DNA of 45,062 nucleotides, taken from the NCBI GenBank assembly GCA_020831485.1, contig JAFIGG010000026.1, forward strand, positions 1 through 45,062, given 5' to 3'. Numbering within the stretch: position 1 is the stretch's first letter; each line of letters opens with the position of its first letter. This document shows positions 14,061 to 21,826 of this stretch, piece by piece. The notes below the pieces were generated by a model. The model saw only the letters and a list, made by a program, of their open reading frames with translations. It did no database searches and was not told the DNA's origin. The translations under genes were made by a program, and so were the position numbers. The stretch comes from Opitutales bacterium. GTDB taxonomy: Bacteria; Verrucomicrobiota; Verrucomicrobiia; Opitutales; Oceanipulchritudinaceae.

Positions 14061-16550
14061 ATGATCCGCACGCCACAACGCATTTACAATCGCCAAGCCG
14101 TCGAACAGTGGTTCGAACGCCTGAACGTGGACTGGGAGAAGTGCTTCCGGACTGACGAACTGATGGTGGGTCGAAGGCTCTACCGGGAGGGCACGATTGT
14201 ATCCTCCGAGGTCACCGAAGAGTGCGTTATCGTCACTTTCCGCGACGGCAAGGAAGAGATTTATTCTGTCATTGAATGGCGTAACAATCAGCCGGAGGTA
14301 CGCGTATCCACTCATCGCATTCAACCGGTTCGGGCGCTGGCCGTCGCCGGGATGTACGAACTGGAGGAGATGATCACCGACCTGCTCCCTCCACTGCCGG
14401 GGGAAGGGGTGGAACAGGAAGCCCGTCAGGCGGACAGTGCGGACGAAGACAAACCGTCCAAACCAGAAGCCAACCGGGAGCCGGCACGGCCGCTGCAGAT
14501 TCAGTTAAAGGCCGCAGAAAACGGCCTCATTCTGCGCGCATTCTGGAAAAATGAGAGTGATGCCCGCGCCACCACGGCAGCACTGCCCACCACACCCCGC
14601 AACGAGGCCGAGCGCGAGCAGATCATCCGCCTGACCTCCCTGCTTCACCGGGCCAGCTTTCAGCAACGCCCGAAGGCACACGGCTTCATGCTAACCAACC
14701 CTTCCGCCGTCCTCAGCTTCCTCCGGGATGAGTGGCCACGCTGGGCGAAAAAATTTGAGCTGGACACCGATCCAAGCCTCAAACCCTGGCTGCGGGGAGT
14801 TCAAACCATCAAGCTGAGGATGCGTATTGAGGGTGACCAAGACGCCGTCCAGATTCATTGGGCCAGCGATCGCATTCGCGACCACCTCGCCCCGGAAACA
14901 CTTTCGGCGCTGACGCTGCACCCCGGCCAGACCCACTTTATCCCAGGACAAGGCGTGTTCCGCCTGGACCCCCGGCAAATCGATACAGTGACCGAATGGA
15001 AAGCTGTGACCGATGCTTTTCGCGGCGACCAACTTCCACCCTACCTGATTTTCCGCTTCATCAATGACCCGCATATTCGCATTGATCTGGACAATCCCCT
15101 CGAGGCCTGGGTCCAGCAGCTGAACAAGGGAAAGAGCCGCCGCCTGGCCCACCCCGACTACCTGCGCGATTACCAGAAGCAGGGCATCGAGTGGATGAAC
15201 CGGGTGCTCGACGCCGACTGCCATCCCCTCCTCGCCGATGAAATGGGCCTCGGCAAAACCCTGCAAACTCTCTGCCTCCTGAACTCCCGCAAAGCATTGG
15301 AAGATGGACTCGTTCTGGTCGTCTGCCCGGCAAGTGTTGTGCCGGTCTGGCAGGAAGAAATTCAGCGATTCTTCCCAGAGATGCCCACCGAAGTTCTGCG
15401 GGCGGACAACCTGCCATCGGCAGACCAACCGGGGGCGATCTGGCTTGCCAGCTATACCCAGTTGCGCCGCAACCGTAAGGTACTGGATTCCATCGATTTC
15501 GCCTATGCGCTGCTGGATGAAGCCCAGTTCATAAAAAATCCGGATGCCAAAACAACCCAGGCCTGTCTCAGCCTGAAAGCCCGTCACCGCATCGCATTGA
15601 CCGGCACCCCTGTCGAAAACCGCCCTCAGGATCTGTGGACCCTGTTCCGCTTTCTAATGCCGGGCCTGCTCGACAACCGGCGCCGGCTCAGTGATCGCTT
15701 TAAAGCAAATGCGGACGAGGCATTGACGCATTTGCGCAGCCAGCTGAAGCCCTTTGTTCTGCGCCGCAGTAAAAAGGCAGTGGCCAAGGACCTGCCGGAA
15801 AAGATGGACGTAGTCCTGCCATGCAGCCTGACACCGATGCAGGAAACCCTTTACCAGCAGCTGGCGGCACAGGGCCTGAACGACCTGAAAAACCCCGCGG
15901 AGGCGAGCAGCCGCATGCACGTCTTCGCCCTGCTTACCCGCCTGCGCCAGGCTTGCTGCGACCCCAGCCTGCTACCGGGTGTCCGGGCTGGGACCGACCA
16001 GAGCGGAAAACTGCGGGTCCTGCTGGAACGCCTGGAAGAGGCTATCGAATCCGGCGCAAAGGTCATCGTTTTCAGTCAATTTGTCCGCTTTCTAGCTCGC
16101 GCCCGCGAACTGTTGGAGGAGCGCTTTCCCGATTTACCCTTGTTCGAGCTAACCGGCCAGACAGCCGACCGATCCAAACCGGTAGCGGGTTTCCGCAAAG
16201 CCAAGGGCTCGGCCTGTTTCCTGATCAGTTTGCGCGCCGGTGGCACCGGGCTGAACCTGCAGTCGGCGGATTACGTCTTCCTCCTCGACCCCTGGTGGAA
16301 TCCAGCGGTGGAAGCCCAGGCTGTAGACCGCGTTCACCGCCTGGGACGCAAGAACCGGGTCTTCATCTATCGATTGATTGCACAGGGCACAATCGAAGAG
16401 CGCATTGAAAAGTTAAAATCCGACAAATCGGCACTTTTCGAACAATTGCTGTCGGATGCATCCCAAGGCTTGCAGCTGAGCGATCATTTGCATGAACTGG
16501 AGGAATGGATTCGCTACCAGTCTCCCAGTCAACAGACGGTGCATTCCTGA
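14061..16550 (+). CDS. SNF2-family DEAD/DEAH helicase with a degenerate SWIM-like N-terminus
   Basis: Predicted ATP-dependent DNA translocase of the bacterial Swi2/Snf2 (HepA-like) group. The 829 residues end in a full SNF2 core. It contains LRDYQKQGIEWMNRVL (Q-motif region), Walker A DEMGLGKT at 393-400, motif II DEAQ at 486-489, motif III ALTGTPVENRPQDLWTLFRF, motif V LISLRAGGTGLNLQSADYV and motif VI AVDRVHRLGRKNRVFIYRLI. The first about 100 residues (VGRRLYREGTIVSSEVTEEC, EEIYSVIEWRNNQPEVRVST) follow the layout of the SWIM zinc-finger domain found in related proteins, but the Cys-x-Cys ligands are not there. An acidic linker near 115-145 separates the two parts. Confidence 0.92.
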   Translation: MIRTPQRIYNRQAVEQWFERLNVDWEKCFRTDELMVGRRLYREGTIVSSEVTEECVIVTFRDGKEEIYSVIEWRNNQPEVRVSTHRIQPVRALAVAGMYELEEMITDLLPPLPGEGVEQEARQADSADEDKPSKPEANREPARPLQIQLKAAENGLILRAFWKNESDARATTAALPTTPRNEAEREQIIRLTSLLHRASFQQRPKAHGFMLTNPSAVLSFLRDEWPRWAKKFELDTDPSLKPWLRGVQTIKLRMRIEGDQDAVQIHWASDRIRDHLAPETLSALTLHPGQTHFIPGQGVFRLDPRQIDTVTEWKAVTDAFRGDQLPPYLIFRFINDPHIRIDLDNPLEAWVQQLNKGKSRRLAHPDYLRDYQKQGIEWMNRVLDADCHPLLADEMGLGKTLQTLCLLNSRKALEDGLVLVVCPASVVPVWQEEIQRFFPEMPTEVLRADNLPSADQPGAIWLASYTQLRRNRKVLDSIDFAYALLDEAQFIKNPDAKTTQACLSLKARHRIALTGTPVENRPQDLWTLFRFLMPGLLDNRRRLSDRFKANADEALTHLRSQLKPFVLRRSKKAVAKDLPEKMDVVLPCSLTPMQETLYQQLAAQGLNDLKNPAEASSRMHVFALLTRLRQACCDPSLLPGVRAGTDQSGKLRVLLERLEEAIESGAKVIVFSQFVRFLARARELLEERFPDLPLFELTGQTADRSKPVAGFRKAKGSACFLISLRAGGTGLNLQSADYVFLLDPWWNPAVEAQAVDRVHRLGRKNRVFIYRLIAQGTIEERIEKLKSDKSALFEQLLSDASQGLQLSDHLHELEEWIRYQSPSQQTVHS

Positions 16551-16557
16551 ATTCTCT

Positions 16558-17511
16558 ATGAAGACGCCACCGACACTCCTGATTCTCGCCGCTGGAATGG
16601 GCAGCCGCTACGGCGGCCTGAAGCAAATCGAACCGATGGGCCCCGAAGGGGAAACCATTCTCGAATACTCCGTCTTCGATGCGATCCGCAGTGGGTTCGG
16701 CAAGGTGGTGTTTGTAATCCGCAGGGACTTCGATCAGGCCTTTCGCGATAATGTGCTGAGTCGCTTCACCAGCACCATCGACATCGAATGCGTATATCAG
16801 GACCCCGACGATTTGCCGGGCGACTTCCGCAAACCCACCGACCGCAGCAAGCCCTGGGGCACCGGACACGCGGTTCTGGCAGCCCGCAAAGCGATCCATG
16901 AGCCCTTTGCGGTAATCAACGCTGACGACTTTTACGGTGCGGAAACCTTTAAGGTACTGGCGCGCTTTTGCGCGGACTGGCAAACATCCGAGCAGGATCA
17001 AAAAGTCCGTGCTGGCCTGGCTGCCTTTCCTTTGGCAAGCACCTTGTCCGCACATGGCGCCGTTTCACGCGGTATTTGCTCGACGGATGCCGAAGGCCGC
17101 CTGCTGTCCATTCGCGAGCAGGGTCACATTCGCATCGCCCAGGAGGGAGCCATGATCGTAGAAGGGCCTGACAAAGGAAAAATGTTCAGCCCCGAGCAGT
17201 TGGTTTCCATGAATGCCTTCGCCTTCGAATCCGGCTTTTTCAAGCATTTGGAAACCGCTTTTGAACATTTTCTTTCTGAACAGGTTGAGGTGGCAGGATC
17301 CGAATTTTTCCTACCTGAAGCATGCACCCGACTGATGCGCGAAGGGAACCTGCGGATCGACGTCGCCCGCAGCGACGCAAGCTGGCTGGGAGTCACTTAC
17401 GGTGCCGATGCGGAAGCCGTTCGTTCCGCACTGAAGATGTTCACCGATCAAGGACTTTACCCGCAGGGGCTCTGGCAAGGAAATCCTTCCGCAGCGGATG
17501 AGCAGGACTGA
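16558..17511 (+). CDS. Sugar-phosphate nucleotidyltransferase-like protein
   Basis: Likely transfers a nucleotidyl group to a sugar phosphate or related acceptor; the substrate cannot be told from sequence. The NTP-transferase fold shows the loop AAGMGSRYGGLKQ at residues 11-23, a Lys-Gln after the loop, GTGHAVLAARKAI, and INADDFYG with the metal-binding Asp pair. The 317-residue length and sequence style match a family usually annotated only as nucleotidyltransferase family protein. I chose the ATG at 16558, eight bases after the previous stop. The longer frame from 16492 overlaps the helicase and adds 22 residues without family character. The 3' end overlaps rarA by 14 bases. Confidence 0.85.
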   Translation: MKTPPTLLILAAGMGSRYGGLKQIEPMGPEGETILEYSVFDAIRSGFGKVVFVIRRDFDQAFRDNVLSRFTSTIDIECVYQDPDDLPGDFRKPTDRSKPWGTGHAVLAARKAIHEPFAVINADDFYGAETFKVLARFCADWQTSEQDQKVRAGLAAFPLASTLSAHGAVSRGICSTDAEGRLLSIREQGHIRIAQEGAMIVEGPDKGKMFSPEQLVSMNAFAFESGFFKHLETAFEHFLSEQVEVAGSEFFLPEACTRLMREGNLRIDVARSDASWLGVTYGADAEAVRSALKMFTDQGLYPQGLWQGNPSAADEQD

Positions 17512-18868
17512 GCAAAGCGACCTGTTTGGCCAGGGACCGGAAGCAGCGCAGCCTGCTGCCTCCAAATCGCCCGGAGGCCACCGACCGCTCGCTGCGCGCA
17601 TGCGGCCACAGAACCTCAGCGAGGTCATCGGCCAGGAACATATACTCGGCGAGCAGGGGTTGCTGCCGCGCCTGGTCCGCACCAACACCTTCGGCAGTTT
17701 GATTTTTTACGGACCGCCCGGCTGCGGCAAAACCTCCCTGGCAGAGGCCATTGCGGCCGAAACCAACAGTGCCTTTCAACGCATCAACGCAGTTCTTTCG
17801 AACGTGGCCGAATTGCGTGATGTACTGCGCTGGGCCCGCTCCCGCCCGGAGCAGCTGCCGATTCTATTCATCGACGAGATTCACCGCTTCAACAAGTCCC
17901 AGCAGGACCTGCTGCTGCCTGATGTCGAGGCCGGCCACATTCGCCTGATAGGTGCGACGACCCACAACCCAGGATTCTACATCAATCCTCCCCTGCTCAG
18001 CCGCAGCCACCTGTTCCGCCTCGAACCCGTGTCCGAAGAGCGAATGGCCGAACTACTGGAAAAAGCTCTCAATGACGACGACCGCGGCCTCGGCGCCCGC
18101 GACATGCGTGCCGAACCCGAAGTGCTGCGCCAGCTGGCGCGCATGAGCGATGGCGACCTGCGCCGTGCCCTGAACGCGCTAGAGACCCTGGCCCTGAGCC
18201 TTTCGCAGGGATCCGAATTGAAGGAATCCGATCTGGAAGCCTTCGCCAAAGAGCGCCACATTCGCTACGATGCAAACGAAGACGAGCACTACGATACCGC
18301 CTCGGCTTTCATCAAAAGCATGCGCGGCAGCGATCCGGACGCCGCACTCTACTGGCTGGGAAAAATGCTCAAAGGCGGTGAAGACCCCCGCTTCATTGCC
18401 CGCCGCCTGGTAATTTTCGCCTCCGAAGACGTCGGCCTAGCCGATCCGCGTGCGCTGCCGCTGGCAGTGGCGACCTTTCAGGCCTGTGATCTGGTAGGCC
18501 TGCCCGAATGCCAGCTGAACCTCGCCCACTGCGTGACATTTCTGGCGACTACCGTTAAGAGCAACAGCACTACTGAAGCAATCGGCCGGGTATTCAAGTC
18601 CATTGAGCGCGATGGTCTGCAAGGCATCCCCCTGTGGTTGCGCGACGCCCACACAAAAACCAATAAGAGCCTCGGCCACGGTGACGGCTACCTCTACAGT
18701 CACGAATTCCCTGAGGGCGTCAGCGGCCAAGACTACATGACCGAGCCGAAATCCTTTTATCAACCAAAATCCAGCGGCGCGGAAGAACGCATCCGCGAAC
18801 GCCTCAAACACTTGAAGGAACTTAAAAAGAAGGCCAAAAACCGGCAGACGCCGCCAAAGTCCCAATGA
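17498..18868 (+). CDS. rarA: Replication-associated recombination ATPase RarA (MgsA)
   Basis: AAA+ ATPase of the clamp-loader-like family, acting at stalled replication forks together with SSB. The 456 residues show LAARMRPQNLSEVIGQEHIL, Walker A GPPGCGKT at 72-79, Walker B LFIDEIHRFNKSQQD with Asp126-Glu127, sensor 1 IGATTHNPGFYINPPLLSR, sensor 2 DGDLRRALNALETL, and the C-terminal RarA tetramerisation region (RFIARRLVIFASEDVGLADP, LPLAVATFQACDLVGLPECQ). The tail is lysine-rich. It overlaps the upstream nucleotidyltransferase by 14 bases and the downstream thioesterase by four. Confidence 0.96.
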   Translation: MSRTEQSDLFGQGPEAAQPAASKSPGGHRPLAARMRPQNLSEVIGQEHILGEQGLLPRLVRTNTFGSLIFYGPPGCGKTSLAEAIAAETNSAFQRINAVLSNVAELRDVLRWARSRPEQLPILFIDEIHRFNKSQQDLLLPDVEAGHIRLIGATTHNPGFYINPPLLSRSHLFRLEPVSEERMAELLEKALNDDDRGLGARDMRAEPEVLRQLARMSDGDLRRALNALETLALSLSQGSELKESDLEAFAKERHIRYDANEDEHYDTASAFIKSMRGSDPDAALYWLGKMLKGGEDPRFIARRLVIFASEDVGLADPRALPLAVATFQACDLVGLPECQLNLAHCVTFLATTVKSNSTTEAIGRVFKSIERDGLQGIPLWLRDAHTKTNKSLGHGDGYLYSHEFPEGVSGQDYMTEPKSFYQPKSSGAEERIRERLKHLKELKKKAKNRQTPPKSQ

Positions 18869-19314
18869 GCACCGCAATCCAATTACCTTTTCGCTGCAGC
18901 CGCCGAGTCGAGTTCGCTGACACCGATGCCGCCGGCATTGTGCATTTCAGCAGCTATTTTCGCTACATGGAGTTTGCCGAAGCAGCATTCTTTCGCCGCC
19001 TGGGCTGGCCATTGCTGGAACAACGGGACGACGGCGCCTATGGATTCCCAAGAATTCATACCGAAGCCCGCTACAAAGCCCCGCTTTTTTTCGAAGATGA
19101 GGTCCATATAGAGCTGAATATTCAGACCCTCGAACACTCCCGCATTCACTATGAATTCAGCTTTGAAAAAGCTGTTGCCGGGTCGCACCTCACCGTCGCA
19201 ACCGGAACCATGAGAGTCGTCTACGTGAAGCGCGGAACGGATCTGGCAAAGTTAGTTCCTGTTGACATTCCGCCAAGTTGGAGGAATCAACTTCAAGCTT
19301 TGATAACGCAATGA
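18865..19314 (+). CDS. Hot-dog acyl-CoA thioesterase, YbgC/4-hydroxybenzoyl-CoA type
   Basis: Predicted to hydrolyse an acyl-CoA thioester. The 149 residues match the 4HBT/YbgC family: VEFADTDAAGIVHFSSYFRY places the catalytic aspartate at residue 21, followed by MEFAEAAFFRRLG, and ARYKAPLFFEDEVHIELNIQ is the central strand pair. Family members act on different substrates (4-hydroxybenzoyl-CoA, short acyl-CoA, DHNA-CoA), and nothing here decides among them. No menaquinone or Tol-Pal neighbours are present. The gene is coupled by ATGA overlaps to rarA upstream and the exonuclease downstream. Confidence 0.87.
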   Translation: MSTAIQLPFRCSRRVEFADTDAAGIVHFSSYFRYMEFAEAAFFRRLGWPLLEQRDDGAYGFPRIHTEARYKAPLFFEDEVHIELNIQTLEHSRIHYEFSFEKAVAGSHLTVATGTMRVVYVKRGTDLAKLVPVDIPPSWRNQLQALITQ

Positions 19315-19943
19315 GACCCGCCAAAGAGCCCAGCACGACCACCGCCGATGAAAGCGGTGAAGAATCGACCCGCCGTATCGACAAGGAGACCATCAACAAG
19401 CTCCCGCTGAAGACCTACGAAGGCCCGATTATCCTGGCCGAAGATCAGGCCGCGATGGAAGCCGCTGTGGCTGACCTCCGCAAGGAAGCCATCCTCGGCT
19501 TTGACACCGAGTCCCGGCCTGCATTCAAGAAAGGCGAAAACTATGGCGTTTCCCTGCTCCAACTCGCCGGAACCCGTGCTGTCTACCTGTTTCAACTGTC
19601 CCGCTACCAGGACCTCGTCCCCTTGTTCCAGCTGCTGGAAGATCCCGCAATCGTAAAAGCCGGCGTCGCCATCCACGATGACATTCGCAAACTCAATGAG
19701 CTTCATCCTTTCACAGCCGCCGGATTCATCGAAATCGCGGACATCACTCAAAAATCCGGCATTGTAAACACTGGGCTGCGCAGCCTGACCGCATTTTTTC
19801 TCGGCTTCCGCATTTCAAAACGCGCCCAGGTATCGAACTGGGCACGGCAAAAGTTGACTCCCGCACAGATTCAATATGCGGCCACCGACGCCTGGACCAG
19901 TCGCCGCCTGTATGAATGTTGCCAGCAACGCGGTTGGGTCTAG
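19311..19943 (+). CDS. DEDDy 3'-5' exonuclease domain protein
   Basis: Predicted nuclease of the RNase D/WRN exonuclease fold. In the 210-residue protein the catalytic set is intact: GFDTESRP with Asp65 and Glu67, IHDDIRKL with Asp124, and QYAATDAW with Tyr189 and Asp193. There is no HRDC domain, unlike RNase D (about 375 residues), so it is a stand-alone exonuclease domain; whether it acts on RNA or DNA is open. The first about 30 residues are polar and low-complexity. The ATG at 19311 overlaps the thioesterase stop by ATGA; an upstream TTG at 19278 is less likely. Confidence 0.9.
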   Translation: MRPAKEPSTTTADESGEESTRRIDKETINKLPLKTYEGPIILAEDQAAMEAAVADLRKEAILGFDTESRPAFKKGENYGVSLLQLAGTRAVYLFQLSRYQDLVPLFQLLEDPAIVKAGVAIHDDIRKLNELHPFTAAGFIEIADITQKSGIVNTGLRSLTAFFLGFRISKRAQVSNWARQKLTPAQIQYAATDAWTSRRLYECCQQRGWV

Positions 19944-19964
19944 AACCAACCCACCCAAAGCAAA

Positions 19965-20816
19965 ATGCGCTACCTCATCGCCGTCTCCCTTATCTGGAGC
20001 CTGTCGTTCGGACTCATCAGCGTTCGTTTTGGGGACATAGACAGCAACTTACTGGGTTTCGCGCGCCTGGCGATCGCTCTGCCGATATTCCTGCCTTTTG
20101 TGAAACTTGGTGGCCTACCCCTCCGCACCCTGTGCTCCCTGCTGCTGATCGGCGCTATCCAGTATGGGGTAATGTACACCGCACTCTTTCACTCTTTCAA
20201 ATACCTCCAGGGACATGAAGTCGCTCTACTGACAGTGTTCACACCCTTTTTCGTGGTGCTCTTCCACTCCCTGATGTCGCACACCTGGAATTCTCTGTTC
20301 TACCTGTCGGCACTATTGGCCCTCGCCGGTGGGGCCTGGATTTACCTCCCCGCAGAGTTCAACGCTCCCCTGCTGGGGATCCTGTGGATGCAGCTCTCCA
20401 ACGCGGCATTCGCGCTCGGTCAGGTATGGTACGTGCGCTGCAAGCCCGCCGACCGAACTGACCTTAGCCTCTACGCAATTCCTTTCGCCGGTGCCGTCGC
20501 ACTGACTGCCGTCACCACTAGCCTTACCGCAGGCTGGGCGGACCTGCGTATTCTGGATACATCCCAGTGGTCAGCCCTCGTTTATCTGGGGGCCATTGCC
20601 TCGGGCCTGTGCTTTTTCTGGTGGAACAAAGGCGCAACATTGGTAAATCCAGGAGTTCTGGCAGCAATGAACAATCTGAAAATCCCGCTTGCCGTACTGG
20701 TATCAGTTATCGTCTTCAGGGAACAGGCCTCGCTTTTAGCCCTGATCGGAGGCTGCATATTGATCCTTGCCGGCATCTATTCCGCTATGCGTGGTAAAGA
20801 TCCCAAAAAGGCTTAG
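19965..20816 (+). CDS. EamA/DMT-superfamily transporter
   Basis: Inner-membrane carrier of the drug/metabolite transporter superfamily; the substrate is unknown. The 283 residues contain about ten hydrophobic helices in two EamA repeats (roughly 1-130 and 140-275). Typical blocks are IWSLSFGLISVRFG, GLPLRTLCSLLLIGAIQYGV, VALLTVFTPFFVVLF and NPGVLAAMNNLKIPLAVLVS. The last helix is followed by a short basic tail. It lies 21 bases after the exonuclease gene and ends the run that began at 14061. Its relation to the DNA-repair genes before it is unclear. Confidence 0.9.
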   Translation: MRYLIAVSLIWSLSFGLISVRFGDIDSNLLGFARLAIALPIFLPFVKLGGLPLRTLCSLLLIGAIQYGVMYTALFHSFKYLQGHEVALLTVFTPFFVVLFHSLMSHTWNSLFYLSALLALAGGAWIYLPAEFNAPLLGILWMQLSNAAFALGQVWYVRCKPADRTDLSLYAIPFAGAVALTAVTTSLTAGWADLRILDTSQWSALVYLGAIASGLCFFWWNKGATLVNPGVLAAMNNLKIPLAVLVSVIVFREQASLLALIGGCILILAGIYSAMRGKDPKKA

Positions 20817-21034
20817 CAACACAGGGGCTAATCCTGCTTAAAACTGTCAATGAAGCGTAAAGTGGGCGATCCTTCCTAGAAGAAACAAGAATTCAGTTGC
20901 TCTCTCGGCAAAAATACCACAACTTAACTAAGAAATATTTTTGTAAGAACCACCGGATTTTGGAACCGTCTCGTCATCCAAGACACCTCTATCAGACTCA
21001 TTATCTAAATCCAGAACATCAACTATCGCTTGTC

Positions 21035-21736
21035 ATGAAACGTTTTATTCAATTCATCGCCTTGGTTGCCCTCGTGAGCTTCATGGCTCCCATCGTCTCC
21101 GAGGCGCAGCAATCCGCTAACCGCGACCGCGCGCAGCAAACAATTCAAGCCAACCTGCCCGAAGGTGTCACCCTCGAGAATGCAACCCTCGAGCAGATCG
21201 AAGCGGCCATCGAAGCCCTCGCCGCCACACTCAGTGACGATGATTACGCCGAACTTTCCGGTGAAATGGCTGCCATCTTTGCCGAATCCCGTCCGGAGCT
21301 CGCAGCTTCCTGCGCAGCGGCAATTGTCCGCTCAGCACCTGCTGCCCGGGTAGCCTCGGTATCTGTTTCCGTAGCTGCCAATGCCGCTGCGTCGTCTGCC
21401 GGCCGCTCCGGTGCGAGCAGTGCCAGCCAGATTGCTCAGCAAGTCAGTGCCGCCGCAGCTCCCCGTGGAGGCGTTCCGACTCAAGCGCTCGCTCAAGCCA
21501 TCGTTAACTCGGTGCCTTCTGCCGCCGCTGAGATCAGTCAAAGCTTAAATGTCCAAGTAACAGCTCCCGCAAATCCAATCGCACCACCGTCCGGCACCGC
21601 TCCTGTGGCGCCGACGCCAGGCACTCCGACCACTCCGGTGGTAAGCGTTCCGATTCCCGGTGAGGTGCAGGACGAGGCGCCTGACGTTGTCGACGTTCCT
21701 GTCGATCCCGAAGATCCATCACCGATGGCAAACTGA
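21035..21736 (+). CDS. Alanine-rich exported protein of unknown function
   Basis: I do not recognise this family. The 233-residue protein has a clear signal peptide (MKRFIQFIALVALVSFMAPI, cleavage near SEA-QQ at residue 24). A helical alanine/serine-rich region (about 30-175) follows, then a proline-rich, increasingly acidic tail (180-233). The helical part repeats a motif A-[IV/F]-x-x-S-x-P three times, at about 79-92 (AAIFAESRPELAAS), 95-108 (AAIVRSAPAARVAS) and 154-167 (QAIVNSVPSAAAEI). Codon-level frame integrity is good and a strong terminator follows, which together argue that it is real. An in-frame extension to a TTG at 20897 adds residues with no signal character. No strong ribosome-binding site is seen. 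Confidence 0.75.
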   Translation: MKRFIQFIALVALVSFMAPIVSEAQQSANRDRAQQTIQANLPEGVTLENATLEQIEAAIEALAATLSDDDYAELSGEMAAIFAESRPELAASCAAAIVRSAPAARVASVSVSVAANAAASSAGRSGASSASQIAQQVSAAAAPRGGVPTQALAQAIVNSVPSAAAEISQSLNVQVTAPANPIAPPSGTAPVAPTPGTPTTPVVSVPIPGEVQDEAPDVVDVPVDPEDPSPMAN

Positions 21737-21760
21737 GATCTCCTCAGTATCGATTTCTTC

Positions 21761-21795
21761 AAAAGACCCGTCTGATTTCTTCAGACGGGTCTTTT
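21761..21795 (+). terminator. Strong rho-independent terminator
   Basis: AAAAGACCCGTCTGA pairs perfectly with TCAGACGGGTCTTTT around a five-base loop, giving 15 base pairs, and is followed by CTTTT. The A-tract/T-tract symmetry lets it work on both strands. It ends the transcript of the exported protein gene 25 bases after its stop and isolates it from the glycosidase gene. Confidence 0.93.
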
Positions 21796-21826
21796 CTTTT
21801 ACCGAATTTCTCTTATCCCAGAATCC

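Noticed and set aside
14691-15587. 298-codon open frame on the minus strand
   Set aside because: It is a shadow of the SNF2 helicase gene, whose motifs are intact.
19278-19310. Upstream TTG start for the exonuclease
   Set aside because: It would overlap the thioesterase by 37 bases, while the ATG at 19311 makes the same ATGA junction as its neighbour.
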